NCBI GenBank assembly: GCA_016715205.1
Contig: JADKBC010000024.1
Location: 1 to 19,277 of the forward strand
Direction of reading: 5' to 3'
DNA length: 19,277 nt
From: Holophaga sp.
Lineage (GTDB): Bacteria > Acidobacteriota > Holophagae > Holophagales > Holophagaceae
Part shown: positions 1 through 9,905 of the stretch, piece after piece
Layout of the letters: every line of letters begins with the position of its first letter
Position numbering within the stretch: the stretch's first letter is position 1
Notes under the pieces: model-generated
What the model saw: only the letters and a program-made list of their open reading frames with translations
Database searches by the model: none
What the model was told of the DNA's origin: nothing
Translations under genes and position numbers: made by a program

Positions 1-1143
1 TCCGGAAGGATGCGGCGGTAGTGCGCCTTGAAGTTGGCGCGGTGGATGGTAATCGGACGTTCGTCCGAACCCCTCTCCTTCCCATTCGCCTCGCCTCCAG
101 ACCGATTTCCCCACCTCAGCCCGGCGACCGGAAGGATCACGTCCTGGATGCGCCCCTCGGCATCATCCACCACGGCTCGGGCCACCCGGCGGATCACCTG
201 GGTCTTCCCCCGCACGAGCTGGGCGGTCCCCACCAGCTCTGCCTCGACCTTCTTCTCCGCCCGCTTGGCCATCTTCGTGGAAGGTCTCGACCAGCAAGTC
301 CACCAGGTGGTCCGTCAGTGTCTCGCCCCGACGTTGAGGTGGGCAGCAGCTGGCTTAAAGGTCCCTCCGATGACGGCGCAATTCGTGCGGCTCTTCGACG
401 GCCGCCCGCCGTGCATAACCCTCCAAGGCCTTCGGCGGAATCCCCTTGAAGAGATCCTCGCGAAGCCCCACTTCCCGCACCAGGCGGAGCCGTGCGATGG
501 CTTCCTTCATACAGGCGCGCCCGCCCGCCCGGCCCGACTTGATCGCCTGCCAAGGCGTCCAGTCCGGCCCCTTCCGCGTCCTCAGGATTCCCGCTGAGTT
601 CTGTCGGCACCAGCGGGTCTCCAGCCTGCGCCACCGTCTCGCGGCTCAGCGCCTGGAAGACCTGCTCGCGAAGCGGTTTTCGTGCGCGTGGTGCGGATTG
701 GGTGATTCCGCTGCTGTGGCTTGGGGTGGGCGGCTCCAATCTGGAGGGCCTACAGGTGGTGGAGCAAGGCCTCTTCCAGTTGGTCCTCGGGAAGCCACCG
801 GAGGCCAGGTCTTCTTCGAGCAGCCAGTTCCGGGTTGTTCCAGATCGGTCCTGAAATCTCACGGAAGCCGCACCACTTTCGCGGATCTCCGCACGATGAC
901 CTGATGGTCGCGCCATCCATGGGTAGCCGTCAAGATCCCGGGTGAAGCCTCCACTTGGCTAGCCACAAAGGGACGACAGCCCTGGGGACGCCTGATGGAC
1001 GCAGGGAAGGCCATCTCAGTTGGAAGAACTGAGCAGAAAGGAATCCCAAGCGAGTGGTCCCATGCTTGATGACCACAGGAGATCCCTCTCACGGGGATAA
1101 GTGCCATTGCTCGGGATATCCGCATCGGACCAGCGCGTTTCAT
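1..1143 (-). pseudogene. tnpA: Decayed Tn3-family transposase, N-terminal part (DUF4158-type), runs off the left edge
   Basis: No single frame stays open, but the minus strand read in alternating frames gives a recognisable order of Tn3-family transposase N-terminal segments. These are KHGTTRLGF followed by an FFQ block (about 1060-1110), VPRAVV and a tryptophan/HR..IR block (about 880-1010), a LRLVREVGLREDLFKGIPPKAL block followed by ELRRH (about 390-500), then LTDHLVDLLVETFHEDG (about 270-330), and FKAHYRRILP at the very edge. Segment order and spacing fit the first ~380 residues of a ~1,000-aa transposase, so the catalytic DDE part would lie left of the window. Many frameshifts and at least two in-frame stops make it non-functional. 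It abuts the 3' end of the P-type ATPase gene. Calling the family is solid; the exact start is not, and the ATG at 1143 is only the best guess. Confidence 0.75.
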
Positions 1144-3347
1144 GGGACGTATTCCCTCATTGAACGACCCCCAAAATGAAACATCAGTTTCTCAAATAGT
1201 CCGAGTCCATTAAAGATGAACCAGAAGCGAAGCCCCCATGTCCGCCGCGATGGCAGACCACAACGAGGCATGGCCCATCAACGTCAGGACCACAAAGACC
1301 GCTTTCACTGCCAGGGCAAAGGTGATGTTTTGCCGGATCACGCCTAGGGTTCGCCGGGAATGTTGGATCAACCACGGCAATCGGGTGAGATCGTCGTTCA
1401 TCAGGGCGATGTCGGCGGTCTCAATGGCGGCGTCGCTGCCCATGGCACCCATGTGGCACGCCTGTTGGCGCGAGCCATGGCCGGAGCGTCGTTTACACCA
1501 TCCCCGATCATGGCCACCTGACCATACTTGGCCACCAAAGCCTCGATAGCCTTTACCTTGTCCTCGGGCATGAGTTCGGCCTGAATCTCGGTCAGACCAA
1601 CCTGTCGGCCTACGGCCAGAGCCGTGCCCTCATTATCTCCAGTGAGGAGAACCAGGTGTTCCACACCGGCTTCACGCAGGCCCTGAAGGGTGGAGGCACT
1701 GGTGGGGCGCACAGCATCCGCCAGGGCAAGAAATCCGATCAGTTCTCGCCCCACTCCGAAGGCCACAACCGTTCGGCCATCCGCTTCCAGGGATTCCAAC
1801 TGTGCATGAATATCTGGGTTTTCTGCACCCTGTTCCTCTAGGAAGCGGTGAGAGCCGAGCCAATGGGCGCGACCATCTAGAACAGCCGTGGCACCCTTGC
1901 CCTGAAGGGTCTGGAAATCCTGGGCGGGTATGAAGGCCACGCCCTTAGACTTCACATGGGCCACGATCGCCCTAGCCAGAGGATGGTCGCTTTGTGACTC
2001 CATGGAGCCAGCCACACGCAGGAGGTCTTGTTCACTGAATCCATTCCTGGGAGCCACTTGCACGACGCTGGGTTGGCCTTCGGTGAGGGTGCCCGTCTTA
2101 TCGAAGGCGATGGCCTTCAAGTGGGCGGGAGCCTCCAGGTACATGCCACCCTTCACGAGGACTCCGTGCCGGGCGGCAGAAGCCAGACCCGCCACGATGC
2201 TCACGGGCGTGGAGATCACGAGGGCGCAGGGACACGCGATCACCAACAGCACCAGGGCCCGGTAAAACCAATCGGCCCATGCACCGCCCAGCAGAAGGGG
2301 CGGGACCAACGCCACCAATATGGCCAGGATCATCACCACAGGGGTGTAGATCTTGGCAAAGCTGTCCACCCATTGTTCGGAGGCTGCGCGCTTGGTCGAA
2401 GCTTCTCCGATCATGCGGATGATCCGGGCAAGAACAGTGTCACTGGCGGGTTTGGAACACTCAACAACGAGGGCGCCATCGCCGTTGACGCTCCCGGCGA
2501 AAACTTCCTCACCAGGGTTCTTCGCAACCGGCATGCTTTCCCCGGTGATGGGAGCCTGGTTGAGGGCGCTGGTGCCTTGGAGGATGAGCCCATCGAGCGG
2601 TACGCGTTCTCCTGGCTTCACCTGGAAGTGAGCGCCCATGGGCACCTCCTCGGGGCGAACGGATACGGTTTCGCCATCCTTCATAAGCTGAACGAGGGTC
2701 GGTGTCAGATCCATGAGTGCTTCCACGGCCCGGCGTGCACGGCTGAGACTCCAGCCCTCAAGGGCATTCGACACCGCGAAAAGAAATGCCACCGTTGCGG
2801 CCTCGAACCACTCTCCAATGCTGATGGCACCAAGGATGGCGACCACCATGAGTAGGTTCATGTCCGGGCGCAGGCGCTTTGCCGAAAGCCAAGCCTTCGG
2901 CGCGGTGAACCAGCAGGCGGCGAACATGGCGCCCAGATAGGCGCCCTTTGAATACCATGGCGCCATGTGGGTATGGCCCATGCCCTCGGCACCAAGGGCC
3001 CCATGAAAGCCACCTGAGGACCAAGCATGGAGACCGAAGGCCAAGGCAGTGAGCCCACCGCTGAGAATCGTGAGGACCACTTGGAGCTTCTGACGCCCGG
3101 ACTTCTCCCGACCTGATCCCGCACCTTCCTGCCACGGTTCGGCATTCATGCCAGTAATTGCTACGGCCTTGAGAATGGCCTCAGAGGAGGCCGAGGCCCT
3201 CTCTGAGACGATCATCTTGGCGTTCAAGAGGTCGAAGGCGAGGTGTTCTGCGCCCCCAACCACTGGGCCCACTTCACGCTTGAGAGTGGCCACTTCTTCG
3301 GCGCAATCCATTCCGTGGACCTTGAAGGCCATGCGCTGGACGTTCAT
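1140..3347 (-). CDS. cadA: Zn2+/Cd2+/Pb2+-exporting P1B-type ATPase, frameshifted near the 3' end
   Basis: Heavy-metal-translocating P-type ATPase (ZntA/CadA branch), an inner-membrane pump that uses ATP to export divalent soft metals from the cytoplasm. Visible motifs are an N-terminal metal-binding domain with GMDCAEE (residues 12-18, one Cys rather than CxxC), TGES (268-271), the transmembrane CPC motif (372-374), DKTGTLT (Asp416 is phosphorylated), the SDHP histidine motif (453-456) and GDGVNDAP (615-622). A second, shifted frame (about 1210-1452) supplies GSDAAIETADIAL and the last helices with ADMGASLLV, whose Asp is typical of the Zn/Cd/Pb class. The frame changes at about 1453-1468 (net one base lost) and again at 1216-1222 (one extra base), after which IFNGLGLFEKL runs to a stop at 1140. 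Residues 1-626 are uninterrupted. A strong GGAGG site precedes the ATG, which overlaps the upstream stop (ATGA). Unless the shifts are assembly errors, the last helices are lost. Confidence 0.9.
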
Positions 3348-4090
3348 TGGGGGCCTCCAACGGTCATTTCGACATGAGCCTCAATAGCTTCATTCCAGTC
3401 CTGTCGTTGCAAAGAGAGTCGAAAATTCTTTGTTCGGACCTGCCCTGCAATGTCTACGAAGGCCCATGTTTCTTTGCGCGTCAACGCGTACAACCCGAAG
3501 TGGGGTGACAGCCTGCCTTCGTAGCTCTGAATGACTTCCATGCTCACTGGACATCCATTCTTTCGGATGTGAAGTCGCACCTCGTCAGCCTTCGCCTGAA
3601 ACGTCCAGAACTTCGCAACGGGGCGCGGGGCTTCCAGGGTGAATATGAAGATCTGGTCTCCAGGCTCACCAACGCCTTCTGGGGGATTTGTGACGTCCTT
3701 GAATTTTAGTTTGTCGATGAGACGCCCAAGGAAGCCCACCGGGTTGGCCAAAGGAGCTAGTCGTGAGGACTCGCAGAGTTGGTTAAACCAGCGTTGACCT
3801 TCCGTATGGGTCGTCTCACCGACAGTAAGCGCCTGCAATCCATGGGGAGCCCCAACCCAAACCTCGCCCTTGTTCGTTGTTCCAATGGGTATTTCCCCAG
3901 AATCCTTGAACACATCCTTCGGCTTGCTCTTATGGAAGGACTTGTATTCCACTCGGTATGCCAAGGAGGTCTCAGAAGGCCCTGCGAGTGACTGGGCTTC
4001 CAAGAATTTTTTCAAGACGGGTGGAGCTTGGAGTTGGGGAGGCACCGCATTCAGCGCGGTGACCATGAAGATTGCAATCGCTGTTCTCAT
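3344..4090 (-). CDS. Secreted protein of unknown function in the metal operon
   Basis: A 248-aa protein beginning with a short hydrophobic signal-like segment (about residues 3-16) and a proline-rich stretch, so it is probably periplasmic. I do not recognise a family. The body is rich in alternating charged and aromatic residues (KFWTFQAKADEVRLHI, about 158-173, and ETWAFVDIAG further on), suggesting a beta-rich fold. It has two cysteines well apart and no His cluster, so metal binding is not evident. It starts 2 nt after the RND pump stop, with GGAGA upstream, and its stop overlaps the ATPase start by ATGA, so it is translated as part of the operon. Its conserved position between pump and ATPase suggests a periplasmic accessory role, which is inference only. 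Confidence 0.8.
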   Translation of the reverse strand: MRTAIAIFMVTALNAVPPQLQAPPVLKKFLEAQSLAGPSETSLAYRVEYKSFHKSKPKDVFKDSGEIPIGTTNKGEVWVGAPHGLQALTVGETTHTEGQRWFNQLCESSRLAPLANPVGFLGRLIDKLKFKDVTNPPEGVGEPGDQIFIFTLEAPRPVAKFWTFQAKADEVRLHIRKNGCPVSMEVIQSYEGRLSPHFGLYALTRKETWAFVDIAGQVRTKNFRLSLQRQDWNEAIEAHVEMTVGGPQ

Positions 4091-4092
4091 GT

Positions 4093-7000
4093 TTAGTCTC
4101 CAGGATTGGATTCAGGAGCGAGTTTCGGTCTTCCCACCCAGGCATAGAAGCTGGGCAGTGCCAGGAGCGTGAAGAGCGTGCTCGTGATGAGCCCGCCCAC
4201 CATGGCGATGGCCAAGGGGCGCTCCAGTTCCGATCCGCCAAACCCGAACAGCATGGGCATCAGGCCCAGGATGGCGGCCCCGGCGGTCATGAGTTTGGGC
4301 CGCACGCGGCCCAGGCTGGCTTCCCGCAGGGCTTCCTCAAAGGGCACGCCTGCTGCCATGAGGCCCTTGGCTTGGGTGATGAGCACGAGGCTGTTTTGCA
4401 CCGCCACACCAAAGAGTCCGATCATCCCGACAATGGAGCTGATGTTCCAGGTTTCCCCTGCGAGCCAGAGCGCCAGGAGGGCGCCCGCAAAGGCGTCGGG
4501 CAGCGTCGCGATGACCACCAGCACCTCACGCCAACGTTTCAAGGCGAGGTAGAGGAGGCCCACGACCAGCGTTAGAGCTGCCGCAATGGCAATGCCTAGG
4601 CGGCGCTGGGTCTCACGGGCTTCCTCGATCTTGCCACCCAGCTTCAGGAAGGTGCCCTCGGGGAGTTTCACGCCTTCCAGTTCCTTTTCAATTCGCTTGG
4701 CCGTGCCACCAAGATCGCCGGTGGTTCGGATGTTGAGGCCGATGCGACGTTGGCCTGATTCGCGTCGGACCAGGGTAGGCGTTGATGTTTCCTGGAATCG
4801 GACCACCTGGCCGAGGGACAAGGCGCGCCCATCTTCCAGGATGAGTGGGGTTTCCTTCAATGTTTCCGGGCTTACCCGTCCATCATTGGGAAAGCGGACA
4901 ATGCGCTCGATGCGCTGGGGGCCATCGAAGCGGATCTCGGTTTCCAGGCCTTGGAGCGCCGCCTGAAGGGTTTTGGCCACCAACGTTCGGGGAACTCCGA
5001 GGCGCCGAAGAGCCTCCTCGTCCAGAGCTGCCCGCCAGCGGGGCATCGGGTCGGGTGTGTCCACCGTGACGCTACGAACCCCCTCAAGCTTCGACAGATG
5101 TTCCCGAAGCTCTGGCAGTGCGCCTCGCACGGCCTCAAGGTCGCGGTTGAAGAGCTTTACCTGGATATCGGCTGGGGTACCGCCGATGCCCTCAGCGATG
5201 CGCTCCTGCATGGGAGTGTTGACTTCCACCGGGAAGGGCATGACCTCAGCAGCTTCCAGTACTTCCCGCCCGACGACCTGCTCGTTGGCATCGGGTTTGA
5301 GGATGACCATGATTTCACTGTCTGTGATGGGGCATGGATCTTCCGTGACTTCGGCGCGTCCACTGCGGCGGTAGACGGATTGAACGCCGGGGATGGCATT
5401 CAAACGGGAATCCAGATGGACGTTTGCTTGATCCACCGCTTCCAGGCTGCTCTCGGCAGGCACTTTGGAGAGCAGCATGAAGGCCCGTTCATCCAGAGTC
5501 GGCAGGAAGTTCGTTCCCAATCGCATGGCCAGCCAGATGCTTGGAATGGTGAGCCCCAGGGCGAGCACCCGGACCAGAGGGCCATGGTGCATCGCCCAGT
5601 CCAGGCAAGGCCTGTAGAATCGCTTAATGGCGACCACGAGCCGAGGTTCATCCAAGGAAGTTCCGGGTGGAAGAAATCGCTCGACCAGGGCTGGCACAAG
5701 GGTGAACGTGAGCACCAGGCTGATGGTCATGGCCGAAGCCACCGCCATGGCTAGGGGCGCATAGAGCTTGCCCGCGATGCCCCCCATGGAAAGCAGCGGG
5801 ATGAAGACCGCTAGGATCACCAGCACCGCAATCAGGATGGGCGTGGCCACCTCAGCAGCGGCCCGAGTGAGGGCCACGCGGCGAGGCTCAATATGCTCCT
5901 GGTGTTGGTGCAGGCGATGGGCGAGATTTTCCACCATGATCACGGCGGCATCCACCAGCAGGCCTACGGCGATGGCGAGTCCACCCAAGGTCATGGCATT
6001 GATTCCAAGACCCGCAAAATGCAAGGGGATCGCGGCCCCAAACGTCGCCAGAGGTAGCACGGCCAATACCAGCAAAGCCCCGCGGAAATTTCCGAGCAGC
6101 AGAATCAGAACGATCGCCACAAAGATCCCGCCCACCAGTAGCGCCAAGGTCACCCCGTTTAGGGCGTGGGTGACCAGTTGGCCCTGGTCGTAGATGACAT
6201 CCAGGCGCATGCCCTGAGGAAGACCCTTCTTGAGTTCGGCCACTGCCTCGCGGACACCCTCGGCCACGTCCAAGGTCGCGGCGGTGGGTTGCTTCACGAT
6301 GCGTAGGCTCACATCCTCGTGGCCATCGTGTCGGGCCAGGCCCCGCCGGAAGGCCGGAGCCTCACGGATTTCGGCAATGTCACCCAGGGTGACGATTCCC
6401 TTGGCGGCCTGCACGGGAAGCTGGCGGACTTCCTCCGGGGTCGCCGCCAGATTGCCCACGGACATGTACCAACCCTTGTCCTGGATCTCCAGCACCCCGG
6501 CGGCCAGATCCTGATGGCTCTCCTCCAAGGACGCTATGACACGATCCAGGCTGACGCCGAGGCTACGCACTTTTTCCGGAATCAGGGTGATCTGAAGCGA
6601 GCGTTCCTGCCCGCCCAGCCGTTCCACGCGGGCCACTCCAGGTACTGCCTGGAGGCGCGGTGCCAGCACCTGGTCGGTGTGGTCCCGTAGGCGCATGGGA
6701 TCCACCTTTTCGCCTTCGAGCACGATCTCCATCAGTTCGTGGAGACGCCCGGAAGCACTGCTCATGAGGGGCGGGCGGGTGCCAGAAGGGAAACTGCCGA
6801 TCACCCCGGAAAGTCGCTCTGCCACGAGTTGCCGCGCCCGCCAGGGATCGGTGTCCCCTTCGAAGGTCACGACGACCTGGACAAGTTCCGGCAGGACGAT
6901 GGTGTTTACGCGCTTGACGCCAGGCATCCCACCCAGAGCTTGTTCGGTGGGCTGAGCGACGGAGAGTTCTAGTTCCGGCGTGGCTCTCCCTGGGCTTTGG

Positions 7001-7251
7001 ATGAGAACCGAGAGGATCGGCAGGCTCATATCTGGGAAGAGATCACGCTTGAGGCTAAGGAAGGTGAACACACCTGCCAAACACCACGCAATGCTAAGGG
7101 CGAAAACCCAGCCCTTACGGGGAAGCAACCAGTCAAACCACCGGCGGATCGGCGTGCGGTGTTGGGGCGTATAGGTTGCATACGGATCGTGGGGCATGGT
7201 TGGGTCGAGGGGGATTTCGGACCCGTTCGGAAGCGTCGGATCAGTGGCCAT
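4093..7251 (-). CDS. HME-RND heavy-metal efflux permease (CusA/CzcA family)
   Basis: A 1,052-aa inner-membrane proton/metal antiporter, full length for the family, with two halves each carrying a periplasmic porter domain and membrane helices. The first helix is at about residues 47-66; RDLFPDMSLP follows it as in all RND pumps. The TM4 signature GGLAIAVGLLVDAAVIMVEN (423-442) keeps Asp434 and Glu441, but has Ala428 where CzcA carries its first Asp. This AxG...D...EN form matches the Cu/Ag (CusA-like, HME4) class. The CusA methionine triad in the porter domain is not obvious: the region around MQERIAEGIGG resembles CzcA instead. Metal specificity is therefore unclear. The 58-residue N-terminus before the first helix includes a charged segment with PHDPYATYTPQH. 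The start has a strong GGAGG site and overlaps the adaptor gene by 11 nt. Confidence 0.95.
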   Translation of the reverse strand: MATDPTLPNGSEIPLDPTMPHDPYATYTPQHRTPIRRWFDWLLPRKGWVFALSIAWCLAGVFTFLSLKRDLFPDMSLPILSVLIQSPGRATPELELSVAQPTEQALGGMPGVKRVNTIVLPELVQVVVTFEGDTDPWRARQLVAERLSGVIGSFPSGTRPPLMSSASGRLHELMEIVLEGEKVDPMRLRDHTDQVLAPRLQAVPGVARVERLGGQERSLQITLIPEKVRSLGVSLDRVIASLEESHQDLAAGVLEIQDKGWYMSVGNLAATPEEVRQLPVQAAKGIVTLGDIAEIREAPAFRRGLARHDGHEDVSLRIVKQPTAATLDVAEGVREAVAELKKGLPQGMRLDVIYDQGQLVTHALNGVTLALLVGGIFVAIVLILLLGNFRGALLVLAVLPLATFGAAIPLHFAGLGINAMTLGGLAIAVGLLVDAAVIMVENLAHRLHQHQEHIEPRRVALTRAAAEVATPILIAVLVILAVFIPLLSMGGIAGKLYAPLAMAVASAMTISLVLTFTLVPALVERFLPPGTSLDEPRLVVAIKRFYRPCLDWAMHHGPLVRVLALGLTIPSIWLAMRLGTNFLPTLDERAFMLLSKVPAESSLEAVDQANVHLDSRLNAIPGVQSVYRRSGRAEVTEDPCPITDSEIMVILKPDANEQVVGREVLEAAEVMPFPVEVNTPMQERIAEGIGGTPADIQVKLFNRDLEAVRGALPELREHLSKLEGVRSVTVDTPDPMPRWRAALDEEALRRLGVPRTLVAKTLQAALQGLETEIRFDGPQRIERIVRFPNDGRVSPETLKETPLILEDGRALSLGQVVRFQETSTPTLVRRESGQRRIGLNIRTTGDLGGTAKRIEKELEGVKLPEGTFLKLGGKIEEARETQRRLGIAIAAALTLVVGLLYLALKRWREVLVVIATLPDAFAGALLALWLAGETWNISSIVGMIGLFGVAVQNSLVLITQAKGLMAAGVPFEEALREASLGRVRPKLMTAGAAILGLMPMLFGFGGSELERPLAIAMVGGLITSTLFTLLALPSFYAWVGRPKLAPESNPGD

Positions 7252-8392
7252 GACCAGCCTCCTCGCCTTCAGGCTGAGTGCGTTTCTGCTGGTAGGCCTT
7301 GAGGAGATAGGCTCCCTCGGCGACGACGGTTTCGCCAGGCTTCAGCCCCTCCAACACCAGCACTTCGTCCTTCACTTCGGTCCCACGCTTGATCGGCCGG
7401 AATTCAGCCTCATCTTTCATCACAACAAAAACACCCCAGCGGCCATCGATTTGCTGAAGTGCGGCCTGAGGTAGGTAGACGCCCTTTTCCATGGGGACCT
7501 TGACCTCCACGGGGGTTCCTGGAATGGGCAAGGGCCCACCCACGAAACGCAGCCGGTAGCTCAGTCGCCGGGTATCCGTAGTGAGCGTGGAAGGCGTGCC
7601 CTCCAGTCGGGCTTTCCAGGTCCTACCGTTGGCCTGTCGAACCTCGCTTTCGGTGCCGGAGTTCCATCCCATGGGTCCGGGCTGAGACAGCTCAAGGCGA
7701 ACCACGGCAGCCTGGGCCGCCTGGAAGCTCCCGAGTTCCTGACCGGCCTCGACGCCTTGGCCCGGCTGGACCTTCCAGGCCACCACGGAACCGCTGGCGG
7801 GAGTCTTTACAGAATAACTGGCTCCAGCGTCACCGGGTGTGAGCCCTACCGCCTCCAGCCCCAGGCGGGCGGCGTCCTCCTCCGCTTTCGCGGTGTCGGC
7901 TTCGCTTCGCACCGATTCCAGGTCGCGGCGGGCTCCGGCACCAGCCTGAAACAGGCGCTCCTCGCGCGCGAGGTCGGCCTGGGTACGATTCAGCTTCGCC
8001 TTGGCGGCGATCCATTGAGCTTTGAGGTGAGCTAGTTCGGGACTCTGAATGAGGGCAAGGGTCACACCCTTTGCGCGAGCCTGTCCTGGGGCAGTCAGGA
8101 GCTGGCTGACGATGCCTTTCACGGGGCTGCTGAGCAAGGCCTGAGCCGCCTCGTCCCCAATGGCTTCTCCAGGTACCCAACGGCCTTCGAGGCGGGGTTC
8201 AGGCACCTTCATTTGTCGTAGCCCTCGGATTCCTTCAAGGGGGATATGACCGCCTTCGGTTTCCTTAGCCTCTCCTGCCTCATGGCCGTGTTCATGCTTT
8301 TCGGCTTCATTTTTTGTGGCGGACTTCTTTGAGCAGCCGACTCCAACCAGAAGCACGAGGGCAAGAGGAAGGCTGATTAAAATGCGGTTCAT
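7241..8392 (-). CDS. RND efflux periplasmic adaptor (membrane fusion lipoprotein)
   Basis: A 383-aa adaptor that bridges the RND pump and the outer-membrane channel. It begins with a lipoprotein signal whose lipobox is VGVGC, with Cys20 as the predicted lipidated residue. Next comes a His-rich linker (HEHGHEAGE, then GGH) that could bind metal in the periplasm. A biotinyl-lipoyl-like half follows (SSPVKGIVSQLL), then a helical hairpin (about 100-175, with AKLNRTQADLAREERLFQAG), a second lipoyl half (KTPASGSVVAWKVQPGQGVEAGQELG) and beta-barrel and membrane-proximal domains. The C-terminus ends in GHGH, a second potential metal ligand cluster. It has no additional CusF-like domain. A GAGGTGA site lies before the ATG, and the start overlaps the upstream stop by ATGA. 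Confidence 0.93.
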   Translation of the reverse strand: MNRILISLPLALVLLVGVGCSKKSATKNEAEKHEHGHEAGEAKETEGGHIPLEGIRGLRQMKVPEPRLEGRWVPGEAIGDEAAQALLSSPVKGIVSQLLTAPGQARAKGVTLALIQSPELAHLKAQWIAAKAKLNRTQADLAREERLFQAGAGARRDLESVRSEADTAKAEEDAARLGLEAVGLTPGDAGASYSVKTPASGSVVAWKVQPGQGVEAGQELGSFQAAQAAVVRLELSQPGPMGWNSGTESEVRQANGRTWKARLEGTPSTLTTDTRRLSYRLRFVGGPLPIPGTPVEVKVPMEKGVYLPQAALQQIDGRWGVFVVMKDEAEFRPIKRGTEVKDEVLVLEGLKPGETVVAEGAYLLKAYQQKRTQPEGEEAGHGH

Positions 8393-9572
8393 TGGTTCAC
8401 CTCGGGAAGCAGGGTCTGGAGTTCGGCGTTGAGCAGGTGCTGAGCACGAATGCGCCGCAGAGAGGCCATCTGGGATTCCAGAAGTTGGCGTCGGATCGGC
8501 AGGGCTTCCGAAGGTCGTTCACGACCTTCCTGGAGCCGCAAGCTGACGGCTTCAATGGACTTCATAAAGTCAGGAGCCGGTATGGTGGCCGGTGACTTTT
8601 GGATTCGAGATACCGCCGAGACAGCCCGCGAGTCGAGTTCAGCCAGGGCTTGTCGGGCTTCACCTCGAATAGCCTGGACTTGGGCTTCCGTGCTGCGTTG
8701 AATGGCGGCACGCTCGCCGGGCCTTGGAATCCGGACGGCTACACCCAATCGAGTGACTTTATCGTTTCCTTCTTGGGCGTAGGTTCCGCGCAGGCTCCAA
8801 CGGCTTAGGGCCTGTGCTTCCTTGAGTCGGAGACTCTGGGTTTCCAGTTCGATTTGGGCCAGCAGGGCCTTGCGCAGCGGGCCCTCTTCCAGGCGGCGAG
8901 CCAAGTCCACGGTTGGTACGATCTGGACGAGGCCTGGGTCGGCTAACGGTACGGGAGCGGAAGGAACCTCTGCTAATGCCACCAGAGTTCCCCAGGTGTG
9001 AGCCTCCTGGATTCGGGCCTCATCCAGGTCCTGCTGAATTTTGAGCCGTTCCCCTTCGACCAGAGATACCTGGAAAGCAGGGTCAGCCCCAGCCTCGAAC
9101 CGGGCCTGGGCTGCCTTGAGCCAGCCCTCCACCGTGGCAAGTCCGTTTCCTTTAAGGCAAGCAGCCGCGAAGCCAACCAGGCGTCCAGGTAGGCTGTACG
9201 GAGTCGAAAGTGACTTTCCCGCTTAGCAGATTCCATCAACAGGGGATGAGCCTTCCCAAGGCTGCTCTCAAGGTCCGACCGGACTCTGGGCGAGAGAAAT
9301 AGGGGCAGATCCACCTCGAACCCCTTGTCCGTCGTGCTGCTCACACCGGGTGTTCGTCGCGGGCCCGCAAGCATGGATAGGGTCGGGCCTTCCCTCAGGA
9401 AGCCTTTGCTCTCCTGGAATTGAAGTTGCCGTTCGGTGAGCAACGCGTCTGTGCGCCACTGCTCGGGCGCGGGTCGTGCCTTCGCTTGGATATCGTTAAA
9501 GGTAAGGGGAGTCTGGGCCGCTGCTTGCATGGCAAACAGGTAGACCACAACCCCCAAGGGGATGAGTCGCAT
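8389..9572 (-). CDS. TolC/CusC-like outer-membrane efflux protein, one-base frameshift
   Basis: Outer-membrane factor of the tripartite metal pump, about 394 aa when the frame is repaired. The N-terminal frame (9572 down to about 9140) has a Sec signal peptide (MRLIPLGVVVYLFAMQAAAQ) and a helical region ending LALKETDL. The C-terminal frame (about 9135 to 8389) continues ATVEGWLKAAQARFEAGADPAFQVSLVEGE, typical of this family's coiled-coil repeat. The sequence needs one extra base at about 9138-9139 (GC should be GCC on the plus strand) to join them. The start at 9572 is preferred over an in-frame ATG at 9620 because it directly precedes the signal peptide and has GAGGA upstream. The 3' end overlaps the adaptor start (ATGA). 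Either a sequencing indel or a real inactivating mutation; the rest of the gene looks intact. Confidence 0.88.
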
Positions 9573-9635
9573 GGTGTCCTCGAATTGGATGGAAAGCTGG
9601 CCCCAATTGGGGCGGTTCAAGCGCTGACGGTGGTA

Positions 9636-9905
9636 TCAGGCCCGAGGAGGGGCTTTCTCTGGTTCGAGGTCGAGATTCAGGATGGGACGAACAACCGTCT
9701 CTTCGTAGACGGGCTTGGGCATGGGATCAGGGGGGGGTGGCGTAAGTAGGTTCGGAAGCAGGACGGGGGTGCAATCATCAATACAAAGAATGTGTGGCGA
9801 CTGTTGACTCTGACCATTCGGCTCATCATGGCAATGATCTACCCCCGAGGCTGCCAGGAATGTGGCGACCACCACGAGCAGAAGCACCGCGACCCAGCGC
9901 CTCAT
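9636..9905 (-). CDS. Small secreted Cys/His protein of the metal operon
   Basis: An 89-aa protein with a hydrophobic signal segment (residues 4-20), so it is exported or anchored. The short mature part has HCH (24-26), His38, and CIDDC with Cys41 and Cys45, followed by a proline-rich tail (TPPPPDPMPKP). I do not recognise a named family, but small Cys/His-containing secreted ORFs often lie next to the regulator in czc/cus-like operons. The cluster of Cys and His is compatible with metal binding or a disulfide. The start overlaps the arsR stop (ATGA), and there is a 63-nt gap to the outer-membrane factor start. Periplasmic metal chaperone or sensor are possible roles, both inferred. Confidence 0.75.
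   Translation of the reverse strand: MRRWVAVLLLVVVATFLAASGVDHCHDEPNGQSQQSPHILCIDDCTPVLLPNLLTPPPPDPMPKPVYEETVVRPILNLDLEPEKAPPRA

Noticed and set aside
28..597. Plus-strand open frame in the left-edge region
   Set aside because: The opposite strand carries ordered Tn3 transposase motifs; the plus frame reads as Arg/Pro/Ser-rich filler.
4951..5754. Plus-strand open frame inside the RND pump gene
   Set aside because: Antisense to an intact full-length pump, with no motif or ribosome site of its own.
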